Positions 19,545-26,757 of a DNA stretch of 64,000 bases are shown piece after piece (the stretch's first letter is position 1; each line of letters begins with the position of its first letter). Below the pieces are notes generated by a model that ran no database searches, was not told the origin of the DNA, and saw only the letters and a list, made by a program, of their open reading frames with translations. This DNA is from Methylobacterium aquaticum (GTDB lineage: Bacteria > Pseudomonadota > Alphaproteobacteria > Rhizobiales > Beijerinckiaceae): positions 5,787,501 to 5,851,500 of the forward strand of contig NZ_CP043627.1 of assembly GCF_016804325.1 (NCBI RefSeq), given 5' to 3'. Made by a program: the position numbers and the translations under genes.

Positions 19545-20164
19545 GGCCGGACCCCGAGGCCGCCGGGCCCCGGAAGAGCTGCGCAGGGCTCGTGGCGGCA
19601 GCAGCCGACGAGGTGGTCGTTGAGCATGCCGACCGCCTGCATGAAGGCGTAGACGATGGTCGGGCCGCAGAAGCCGAACCCTTCCGCCTTGAGCGCCTTC
19701 GACATCCGTCGCGAGACCTCGCTCTCGGTCGGGATCTCGGCGCGGGTCGCGGCTGTCGTCTGGAGCGGCCGTCCGTCGACGAAGTCCCACAGGAAAGCCG
19801 AGAAGCCCGGGCCGCGCTCCTGGATGGCGAGCCAGGCCCGCGCGCTGCGGATCGTCGCCTCGATCTTGGCGCGGTTGCGGATGATGCCGGTATCCTGCAT
19901 CAGCGCCTCGACCTGCGCCGGGCCGAACCGCGCGATCGCCTCGGGCTCGAAGCCCGCGAAGGCCCTCCGAAACCCGTCGCGCCGGCGCAGGATGGTGATC
20001 CAGGACAGGCCGGCCTGGAACCCGTCGAGGATCAGCTTCTCGTAGAGGGCGCGGTCGTCGTGCTCGGGCACGCCCCACTCGGTGTCGTGATAGGCGACGT
20101 AGAGCGGGTCGGTGCCCGGCCACCAGCAGCGCTGGCAGCCATCGGGATGCAGGATCAGCGACAT
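19541..20164 (-). CDS. tag: DNA-3-methyladenine glycosylase I
   Basis: A 207-aa base-excision repair enzyme that removes 3-methyladenine. The zinc-binding cysteine and histidine near the N terminus ([16 protein letters not shown]) and the C-terminal [11 protein letters not shown] are visible. The helix-hairpin-helix core includes [19 protein letters not shown], with the catalytic-region glutamate in FEPEAIARF. Full length. Its stop overlaps the GTG start of the HD hydrolase gene, a repair enzyme coupled to a probable nucleotidase. A 36-bp gap separates it from serB. Confidence 0.92.
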   Translation of the reverse strand: MSLILHPDGCQRCWWPGTDPLYVAYHDTEWGVPEHDDRALYEKLILDGFQAGLSWITILRRRDGFRRAFAGFEPEAIARFGPAQVEALMQDTGIIRNRAKIEATIRSARAWLAIQERGPGFSAFLWDFVDGRPLQTTAATRAEIPTESEVSRRMSKALKAEGFGFCGPTIVYAFMQAVGMLNDHLVGCCRHEPCAALPGPGGLGVRP

Positions 20165-20200
20165 CCGGCCTCGTGTAGCGGGGGCTGCCCGGAACGCAAC

Positions 20201-21097
20201 CTACTCGACGAACTCGGCCGCGGCGAAGCCCTGCAGGTAGAGGAGCGCGGTCAGGTCGCCGTGGTCGATCCGGGCGTGCGCTGCGGCCGCCACCGCGGGC
20301 TTGGCCCGGAACGCCACGCCGAGACCCGCCTCCCCCAGCATCGCCAGGTCGTTGGCGCCGTCGCCCACCGCCAGGGTCTCGGCCGGATCGAGGCCGAACC
20401 GGGTGCGCAGCTCGACCAGGGCGTCGCGCTTGGCCTCGCGTCCGACGATCGGCTCGGCGACGGTGCCGGCGAGCCGGTCGCCCTCGGTCTCGAGGCGGTT
20501 CGAGCGGTGCTCGTCGAAGCCGATTTGCGCCGCCACCGGCCCGGTGAACAGGGTGAAGCCGCCCGAGACGAGCGCCGTGTAGGCGCCGTGCACCTTGAGG
20601 GTGCGCACCAGGGTACGCCCTCCGGGCATCAGGGTGATGCGCTCGGCGATGACCCGATCGACGGCCGTGAGGGGCAAGCCCTTCAGCAGGGCGACGCGCT
20701 CGCGCAGGGCCGGCTCGAAGGCGATCTCGCCGCGCATCGCCCGCTCGGTGATCGCCGCGACGTGGTCCTTGAGCCCGACCACGTCGGCGAGCTCGTCGAT
20801 GCATTCCTGGCCGATCATGGTCGAATCCATGTCGGCGAGAAACAGCCGCTTGCGCCGGTGGGGGCTCACGACCTGCACAGCCACGTCGACGGGTTCAGAT
20901 CCGAGCGCCGCCCGCAGACGCTCGGCGAGGGCCGGCGCGGAGGCGGGCGCGCCCTCAACCAGGATCTCGGCCGCGACCTCGCCGTGCAGGATGCGCGGCT
21001 GGTGCTCGGTCGCCAGCACGCGCCGGGCTTCGGCCAGCACCGCGTCGGTGATGGCGGGGCGCTCCGGGTTTGCTATCAGGGTGGCGACCAAGGTCAT
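20201..21097 (-). CDS. serB: phosphoserine phosphatase
   Basis: This HAD-superfamily enzyme converts phosphoserine to serine, the last step of serine synthesis, which matters for serine-cycle methylotrophs. The 298-aa protein has an N-terminal regulatory-type segment (about 1-80), then motif [14 protein letters not shown] with the nucleophile aspartate, motif II VSGGF, the lysine in GREAKRDAL, and motif [14 protein letters not shown]. It is divergent from miaA with 78 bp between the starts, which must hold both promoters. Confidence 0.94.
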   Translation of the reverse strand: MTLVATLIANPERPAITDAVLAEARRVLATEHQPRILHGEVAAEILVEGAPASAPALAERLRAALGSEPVDVAVQVVSPHRRKRLFLADMDSTMIGQECIDELADVVGLKDHVAAITERAMRGEIAFEPALRERVALLKGLPLTAVDRVIAERITLMPGGRTLVRTLKVHGAYTALVSGGFTLFTGPVAAQIGFDEHRSNRLETEGDRLAGTVAEPIVGREAKRDALVELRTRFGLDPAETLAVGDGANDLAMLGEAGLGVAFRAKPAVAAAAHARIDHGDLTALLYLQGFAAAEFVE

Positions 21098-21175
21098 CGG
21101 GGATCTCGGGTCATCGGAAAAGCTCGGGCTCGTCGGTACGGCGTGTCCCGGCTAGCGCGCATCAGAGAGGCAGGC

Positions 21176-22108
21176 ATGGACGGGCGGGTTCGGGCGATCC
21201 TCATCGCAGGGCCGACCGCCTCGGGCAAGTCGGCCCTGGCGCTGGCACTGGCGCGCCGGCATGGCGGCGTGGTGATCAACGCCGATTCGATGCAGGTCTA
21301 TCGCGACCTCCACCGCCTCAGCGCGCGACCGAGCCCGGAGGAGGAAGCACAGGCGCCCCACCGCCTCTACGGCACGGTCGACGGCGCGGTGAACTTTTCC
21401 GTGGGACATTACCTGGAGGAGGCGGGCGCCCTGCTCCGCGACGCCTGGGCGGAGGAGCGCCTGCCGATCGTGGTCGGCGGCACCGGACTCTATTTCATGG
21501 GCCTGACCGATGGCCTCTCGGAGATCCCGCCGGTGCCGGACGCGATCCGCGCCGCGGTGCGGGCCGAGGCGGAGGGACGCGAGACGCCCGACCTCCATGC
21601 CGCCCTCGCCCTCAAGGACCCGGACGGCGCCGCCCGCCTCGACCCCAACGACCGCCTGCGGGTGCTGCGCGCCCTCGAAGTGCTGGCCGCGACCGGCCGG
21701 CCAATCGCCGCCTTCCAGGCCGCGCGCCGGCCGGGCCCGCTCACCGGCCGGCCCTGCGCCAGGATCTTCCTGACCCCGGACCGGGAGGCGTTGCGGGCGC
21801 GGATCGATGCTCGCTTCCTCGCGATGATGGCGGCCGGCGCCCTCGACGAGGTGGAGCGGCTTGCCGCCCGCGACCTCGACCCGATGCTGCCGGTGATGCG
21901 CGCCCACGGCGTGCCGGGGCTGATCGCTCACCTGCGCGGAGAGATGTCGTACGACGAGGCCGTGGCCCGGGGCCAGGCGGATACGCGGCGCTACGCCAAG
22001 CGGCAGGTGACGTGGTTCCGGCACCAGGCCGGGGCGGAGTGGGCGTGGGTGACGCCGGAGGCGACGATGGCGGGGGTGGAAGCGGGGATGTGGGACGGGA
22101 TGGGGTGA
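21176..22108 (+). CDS. miaA: tRNA dimethylallyltransferase
   Basis: This enzyme transfers a dimethylallyl group to N6 of A37 in tRNAs reading UNN codons. The 310-aa length is typical. The P-loop GPTASGKS is at residues 12-19, the catalytic-region [11 protein letters not shown] near 36, VGGTGLYF near 102, and the tRNA-binding tail [14 protein letters not shown] close to the C terminus. GAGAGGCAGGC lies before the ATG at 21176. The dimethylallyl donor derives from the isoprenoid pathway started by dxs a few genes away. A palindromic hairpin follows 46 bp after the stop. Confidence 0.94.
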   Translation: MDGRVRAILIAGPTASGKSALALALARRHGGVVINADSMQVYRDLHRLSARPSPEEEAQAPHRLYGTVDGAVNFSVGHYLEEAGALLRDAWAEERLPIVVGGTGLYFMGLTDGLSEIPPVPDAIRAAVRAEAEGRETPDLHAALALKDPDGAARLDPNDRLRVLRALEVLAATGRPIAAFQAARRPGPLTGRPCARIFLTPDREALRARIDARFLAMMAAGALDEVERLAARDLDPMLPVMRAHGVPGLIAHLRGEMSYDEAVARGQADTRRYAKRQVTWFRHQAGAEWAWVTPEATMAGVEAGMWDGMG

Positions 22109-22528
22109 AGTCGGAAGGTTCGGGTGCTTTTTCGGAGACGCGCCCAAGCCGCAGATGAGCAGCTCATCCGACGGTTTTCGCAATTATGACAGTAATTTAC
22201 CGCAACATCCTGCGATCTCGCTTGAAGCAATCGCAGTTCGATGGTCCGCGTCGAGGAGCCATGAGCGAATCGGACCAAGCCCTTGTTGTATCAGCCCGAT
22301 TACCGCTCGGGCCACGTTCGATGGGTCTCACCGGATCTCAAATTCTCCGGGTCATTCCGGGGCCGCGGAGCGGAGCCCGGAATCCAGAACCGCGGGTGGC
22401 AAAAGATGAATCGGACCGCGATCCGCCCTTTCCTGAACCGTCGGCGGCTCTGATGGTGTGGACGGCCCCCCGATCGGCATCAGTGTGCCAGAATGAGGTC
22501 GTTGGGATCTCATCCGAGGAGGCCGTCC
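22109..22528. other. Gene-free stretch between miaA and IS110 transposase
   Basis: No gene is visible. Bases 22154-22168 form a perfect hairpin (GATGAGC / GCTCATC) followed by TTTT at 22184, a possible terminator for miaA. From about 22345 a half copy of the family A palindromic repeat begins, and the remainder up to the transposase start is probably the left end of the IS110-type element, including its leader. GAGGAGG precedes the transposase ATG. Confidence 0.5.
22354..22383. repeat. family A palindromic repeat, left arm
   Basis: A palindromic unit starting ATTCCGGGGCCGCG and ending GAGCCCGGAAT, followed by CCAGAACCGCGG. It matches the arms of the two complete copies at 55.1 and 55.6 kb. 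Only the left half is recognisable here; similarity to the central part fades by about 22437, where the IS110 element may begin. Confidence 0.75.
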
Positions 22529-23581
22529 ATGACCGAGGTTACCCGCATTGGGCTGGATACGTCCAAGGGAAGTTTTCAGCTGCACGGCGTCGATGCGTCC
22601 GAGGCTGTGGTCCTGAAGCAGAAGCTGACCCGGACCAAGATGCAGGAGTTCTTCGAGAAGCAGCCGGCCTGCCTGGTGGTGCTGGAGGCCTGTGCGGCGT
22701 CGCACGACTGGGCCCGCACGCTGGGGGCGATGGGCCACACGGTCCGGCTGATCGCTCCGCAATTGGTCAAGCCCTACGTGCTGCGCTCCAAGAACGACGC
22801 CCGGGACGCGGCAGCCCTGTGCGAGGCAGCCAGCCGGCCGCAGATGCGTTACGTGCCGGTCAAGACGCCCGAGCAGCAGGCCGCGCAGATGCTGGCGGGC
22901 CTGCGCGAGCAGCGGCTGAAGCGGCGCACCCAGATCAGCAACAGCCTGCGCGGCTACGCGGCCGAGTTCGGGCTCACGGTCCCGCAGGGTCTGGCCCATC
23001 TCGCGGACCTGGCGGAGCGCTTCGCGAAGGAGCCGGCAGTGCCGGACCTGGCCCGCACGCTGTTTGCGGATCTATGGGAGGAGTACCAGGATGCTGACGA
23101 GCGGGTGCAAGAGGCTGACCGCCAGCTCAAGCTCTGGCAGCGGGAGAACACGACCTGCCAGCGGCTGAGCGAGGTGCCGGGGCTGGGTCCGGTCGCCTCG
23201 GCGTTGCTGGTGATGAAGACGCCCGATCCCGCGGCGTTCGACAGCGGCCGGGACTTCGCGGCGTGGCTGGGCCTGACGCCCAAGGACCACTCGACGGCGG
23301 GCCGCCAGCGGCTAGGCGGGATCACGCGAGCGGGTGACGAGCAGTTGCGCAGCGTGCTGGTGGCTGGCGCGATGGCGGTGTTGCGTCACCACAAGCCGGG
23401 CAGCGGCGGGCTGAAAGGCTGGCTGACGGGGCTTCTGGCACGCAAGCCGATGAAGGTGGCGGCGGTGGCGCTGGCCAACAAGCTGGCGCGGATTGCCTGG
23501 CGTCTTCTGGTGAGCGGGGGCTCGTACGACCCGGCCTGGGCCGGCGCTGCTGTGGGCGGGGCTGCGCCGGCCCAGGCCTGA
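22529..23581 (+). CDS. IS110-family transposase (DEDD recombinase)
   Basis: A 350-aa RuvC-fold DEDD transposase. Asp10 in IGLDTSKGS, the glutamate in VVLEACAASHDW and the aspartates in SKNDARDAAAL make the N-terminal catalytic set. The C-terminal Tnp domain has LSEVPGLGPVASALLV and FAAWLGLTPKDHSTAGRQ with the conserved serine, then LGGITRAGDEQLR. The ATG at 22529 with GAGGAGG upstream is preferred over an in-frame ATG at 22493. The gene is intact, so the element may be active. It lies between two half copies of a palindromic repeat. Confidence 0.92.
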   Translation: MTEVTRIGLDTSKGSFQLHGVDASEAVVLKQKLTRTKMQEFFEKQPACLVVLEACAASHDWARTLGAMGHTVRLIAPQLVKPYVLRSKNDARDAAALCEAASRPQMRYVPVKTPEQQAAQMLAGLREQRLKRRTQISNSLRGYAAEFGLTVPQGLAHLADLAERFAKEPAVPDLARTLFADLWEEYQDADERVQEADRQLKLWQRENTTCQRLSEVPGLGPVASALLVMKTPDPAAFDSGRDFAAWLGLTPKDHSTAGRQRLGGITRAGDEQLRSVLVAGAMAVLRHHKPGSGGLKGWLTGLLARKPMKVAAVALANKLARIAWRLLVSGGSYDPAWAGAAVGGAAPAQA

Positions 23582-23603
23582 TCGGGGGTAGGATCTGATC
23601 GGG

Positions 23604-23639
23604 AGCAGGGCTTGGCGGTATAGCAGGGCCTGGCAGTAT
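23604..23639 (+). repeat. 18-bp tandem repeat downstream of IS110 transposase
   Basis: AGCAGGGCTTGGCGGTAT is followed directly by AGCAGGGCCTGGCAGTAT, two mismatches in 18. It starts 23 bases after the transposase stop codon, in the element's 3' non-coding flank. Confidence 0.7.
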
Positions 23640-23920
23640 TGTCGGCGAGGCGAGGTCAGCGCGGATTGAAGGAGTTTGGGAGCCGGTGAGGCGCCCGTGA
23701 GCTTGCAAGCAGAAGATGAGTGGTCGGCTACGCTGTCTGTGACGCGCGAAAAATCCGTGGAATCCAGGGGCCGTTCGAGGCCGTGTTTCTGATGGGAGAG
23801 CGTGTCGCGAACCACCATTTTGGCCGCGGCCCCAGGGCCGCACCAAGGCCGGACATATGGATGCAACGCGAAAGCTTGGCCGGAATTTTCCGCTTGCGAG
23901 AAGGGGCCGTCCACATATGG

Positions 23921-23951
23921 ATTCCGGGCTCCGCTTTCGCGGCCCCGGAAT
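23921..23951. repeat. family A palindromic repeat, right arm
   Basis: ATTCCGGGCTCCGC to GGCCCCGGAAT, then GACCCGGAG, the mirror of the arm at 22354. With that arm it brackets the IS110 element, as if the element had landed in the middle of one family A copy. CATATGGAT occurs just before it and again about 60 bp upstream. Between the transposase stop and this arm (23582-23920) I see no gene. Confidence 0.7.
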
Positions 23952-23995
23952 GACCCGGAGAGTGTGACGACTGTCGCGGCAGGTCGAGCGGGCGC

Positions 23996-26077
23996 TCACG
24001 CCCGCCCGCGCCGCCCCTCCACCAACCACATCGCCAGCACCGCCGCGGCGATCGCCGCCAGGGCCGCCAGGCCGAGCCCGAGCGGGTAGACCGAGACGCC
24101 CCGCACCACCGCGCTGTCGCTCGGGCGGAAGCCGATCCAGTCCGAGCCGGAGAGCCGGCCGGAGCGGCCGATCTGGAGCCGCGGGATGGCGAGCCCGCCT
24201 CCGGCCTCGGCCAGCCGCCGCACCGAGCCGCCGGTCGCCTCGGCGAGGCTGCGCAGGCGCTCGGTGTCGCTGAACACGTCGACCAGCTCGCGCGGATTGG
24301 CCGGGCCGACGCTGACGAAGGCGACGAGGGGGCCGGAGCGCAGGGTATGCAGCCCGAGTTCGTCGGCCTCGAAGGCGGCGGCGAACAGGCCGGGTTTGTC
24401 GGGGTTCAGCGTCAGGGTGCGGGTCTTCCCGCTCGGCGCCGTCACGGTGACAGGCTCGGCGGTGTCGGCCATGGTCTGGCGCTCGACCCGGACCTCGCGG
24501 CCGTGCCCGGTGGTGTTGGCCCGCAGAGCCTCCTCCTCCAGGGCCGGCTCCTTCATCAGCCAGTGGCCGAGGCGGCGCAGCAGGTCGAGATGCGGCCCGC
24601 CGCCCTCGTAGCCCCGGGCCCAGAGCCAGGCATGGTCGGAGAGGAGGAGCGCCACCCGCCCCTTCTCCTCGCGGGACAGGGCCAGCAGCGGCAGCTTGTC
24701 GGCGCCGGCCAGGATCGGGGTGACGCCCGGGCGGACCTCGGCACCGATGAGCCGCAGCCAGTCGCCCCAGGCCGGGGGCGAGGCCTCGGAGCCCGGAAGG
24801 TCGCGGGTGACGGGGTGGCGCTGGCCGCTATCGGTCAGCGCCGCCTTGTAGGCGCGCTCCACCACCCGGCCGTTCGGCTCGCCCGGCAGGATCGCGGAAA
24901 GCCGCGTACGGGCCAAACTCGCCGCGGAGGCGAATTCCGGGCCGGCGGCGATCAGCAGCGCCCCGCCCTCGCGCACGTAGCGGACGATGTTGTCGAAGTA
25001 GCTCGACGGCAGCACGCTCTGGTTGGCGTAGCGGTCGAAGACGATGAGGTCGAAATCCTTGATCTTCTGCTGGAACAGCTCGCGGGTCGGGAAGGCGATC
25101 AGCGACAGTTCGGAGATCGGCGTGCCGTCCTGCTTCTCCGGCGGGCGCAGGATGGTGAAATGGACGAGATCGACGTTGGCATCGGATTTCAGCAGGTTGC
25201 GCCAGGTGCGCTCGCCGGCATGGGGCTCGCCCGAGACGAGCAGCACCCTGAGCTTCTCGCGGATGCCCTCGATCGGCAGCACCGCCCGGTTGTTGGCGGT
25301 GGTCAATTCGCCGGGCAACGCCTCGGCCTCGATCTCGACGACGTTGGGCCCGCCATGCTCGACCCGGAGCGTCAGGCTGAAGGGCTGGCCGGTGCGGACG
25401 GTCTGGCGCACCACCTGCTCGCCGTCGCGGCGCACCGTCACCACCGCCGAGCCGGTGCCGCCGCGCTCCATCACCTCGGCCCGGATGGTCTGGTCGCGCC
25501 CGACGATGCCGAAGCGCGGCGCCTCGATCAGGCGGATCTGCCGGTCGCGCTCGTCGGGCCGGCCGGTGACCAGCACGTGGAGCGGCGCCTTGAAGCTCGA
25601 AGCGGCGAGGTTGGCCGGAATGTCGTGGACGACGCCGTCGGTCAGCATCACAACGCCGGCGAGGCGATCCGGCGGCACGTCGGCGAGCGCGCTGGAGAGC
25701 GCCGTGAACAGCCGCGTCCCCTCGTCGCCGCCGGCGGCCTCCGGCACGTCGACGAAGCGCGGCTCGATTTGATTCAAGGTGCCGAGGCGGCGCTGCAACT
25801 CGGCCCGCACCGTGTCGGTCATCGCCGGGCGGTCGCCGAGTCCTTGCGACCCCGAGCGGTCGACCACGACGGCGACCACGTCCTTGACCGGCTCGCGCTC
25901 CTCCTGGACCAGCGAGGGGTTGGCGAGGGCCAGCAGCACCAGGGCGAGGACGAGGACGCGCAACAGCGCCACCGGCCCGCGGGCGAGGAAGGCGACCACG
26001 GCGAGGATCGCGGCGAGGCTCCCTAAGGCCCAGAGGACCGGGACGGGGACGAGGGGGGCGAGGCTGAGGCTCAGCAT
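23996..26077 (-). CDS. vWA/glutamine-amidotransferase-like membrane protein of a MoxR operon
   Basis: A 693-aa inner-membrane protein. Two hydrophobic segments lie near residues 10-30 and 37-55, then a von Willebrand A-like stretch with the MIDAS-type VVDRSGSQG near residue 72. A central region resembles class I glutamine amidotransferase-like folds (LIVFDRYANQSVLP, GGALLIAAGPEF), and there is a last membrane segment at the C terminus before EGRRGRA. It is the fourth gene of a set whose first three are MoxR ATPase, DUF58 and BatA/DUF4159; such sets act on the envelope or on chaperone-like assembly, but no substrate is known. It is separated from those three genes by the DUF559 gene and an inverted repeat. 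Confidence 0.7.
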   Translation of the reverse strand: MLSLSLAPLVPVPVLWALGSLAAILAVVAFLARGPVALLRVLVLALVLLALANPSLVQEEREPVKDVVAVVVDRSGSQGLGDRPAMTDTVRAELQRRLGTLNQIEPRFVDVPEAAGGDEGTRLFTALSSALADVPPDRLAGVVMLTDGVVHDIPANLAASSFKAPLHVLVTGRPDERDRQIRLIEAPRFGIVGRDQTIRAEVMERGGTGSAVVTVRRDGEQVVRQTVRTGQPFSLTLRVEHGGPNVVEIEAEALPGELTTANNRAVLPIEGIREKLRVLLVSGEPHAGERTWRNLLKSDANVDLVHFTILRPPEKQDGTPISELSLIAFPTRELFQQKIKDFDLIVFDRYANQSVLPSSYFDNIVRYVREGGALLIAAGPEFASAASLARTRLSAILPGEPNGRVVERAYKAALTDSGQRHPVTRDLPGSEASPPAWGDWLRLIGAEVRPGVTPILAGADKLPLLALSREEKGRVALLLSDHAWLWARGYEGGGPHLDLLRRLGHWLMKEPALEEEALRANTTGHGREVRVERQTMADTAEPVTVTAPSGKTRTLTLNPDKPGLFAAAFEADELGLHTLRSGPLVAFVSVGPANPRELVDVFSDTERLRSLAEATGGSVRRLAEAGGGLAIPRLQIGRSGRLSGSDWIGFRPSDSAVVRGVSVYPLGLGLAALAAIAAAVLAMWLVEGRRGRA

Positions 26078-26505
26078 ATGGTTGTCTCTGGGCTGCGGTT
26101 TCGCAGTGGCGGCCGCATGTCGTGGAGGTCATAGGGAGCGGACGGCGTATGCGGGATCCCCTCACCCCCTGGGAATGCCGCGTCCGTGATCCGTTTCAGG
26201 ACGGCATCGAGATCCGACATCACGTCCTCGTTCTTGACGCGCAGCAGGCAGAAGCCCAGGCGCTCGATCTCCTTCGTTCGCCGGGCGTCGTAGTCACGGT
26301 GCCACTCGTGCTGTCGGCCGTCGAGTTCGACGATCAGCTTGCGGTCAGGGGACAGGAAGTCGACCGTGTAGAGCAAGAGCGGAACTTGCCGCTTGAACTT
26401 GATCCCGTGACAGCGGCGCCCGCGTAGCACGGTCCAGAGACGATCCTCGGCCGAAGTTGCCTGCTGCCGTAAGGCCCTGGCGAACTGCCTCGACTCTCGG
26501 GCCAT
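26071..26505 (-). CDS. DUF559 endonuclease-like protein (VSR/PD-(D/E)XK fold)
   Basis: A 144-aa single-domain protein of the DUF559 family, related to very-short-patch-repair endonucleases. ARALRQQATSAEDRLWTVLRG, then IKFKRQVPLLLYTVDFL and LIVELDGRQHEWHRDYDARR give the expected acid-rich core, and FCLLRVKNEDV the final strand. The ATG at 26505 matches the family start. The last 35 residues run through a partial copy of the neighbouring repeat (bases from about 26152) into the operon spacer and overlap the next gene start by seven bases. GC is lower than in the flanking genes. It looks like a cassette placed between genes three and four of the MoxR operon. No biochemical role is established. 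Confidence 0.82.
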   Translation of the reverse strand: MARESRQFARALRQQATSAEDRLWTVLRGRRCHGIKFKRQVPLLLYTVDFLSPDRKLIVELDGRQHEWHRDYDARRTKEIERLGFCLLRVKNEDVMSDLDAVLKRITDAAFPGGEGIPHTPSAPYDLHDMRPPLRNRSPETTIC

Positions 26506-26559
26506 GCTGGGTGTTCCTCTATAAAGATGCTTATCAAGAGCCGAAATATTTCCAGAAGA

Positions 26560-26724
26560 GCGCGGGATCCCCTCTCCCGTGTGGGAGAGGGGTAGGGGTG
26601 AGGGTGACACGCTTCCGTGTGAAACAATGAGCGTCGTGTTGCCAGCGGGACGGTGGGAGCATGACTTAGAACCGTAGCACCCTCACCCCTACCCCTCTCC
26701 CACACGGGAGAGGGGATCCCGCGC
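26560..26724. repeat. family C element: perfect 47-bp inverted repeat
   Basis: Two 47-base arms, 26560-26606 and 26678-26724, are exact reverse complements separated by 71 bases. Each arm begins or ends in GCGCGGGATCCCCTCTCCC and itself contains the hairpin CCTCTCCC/GGGAGAGG. A fragment of the same arm (GCGGGATCCCCTC) recurs at about 26153, inside the 3' end of the DUF559 gene, so repeat sequence lies on both sides of that gene. The element lies between the DUF559 gene and the BatA/DUF4159 gene. Confidence 0.9.
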
Positions 26725-26757
26725 CACACACGTTTAACCTCGTGTTCCATACATTTT

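Larger units (their letters stand above)
22440..23905 (+). mobile_element. IS110-family element (ends approximate)
   Basis: A single transposase gene with non-coding flanks and no terminal inverted repeats that I can see, as expected for IS110. The limits are estimated from where family A repeat similarity stops on the left and resumes on the right, so they may be wrong by tens of bases. IS110 elements are known to encode a structured bridge RNA in a non-coding end that selects target and donor sites. The candidates here are the leader (about 22440-22528) and the 3' flank. Confidence 0.5.

Noticed and set aside
18930..20804. Very long minus-strand frame across HD, tag and part of serB
   Set aside because: Only the segment below 19544 resembles a protein family; the rest is antiphase to tag and serB.
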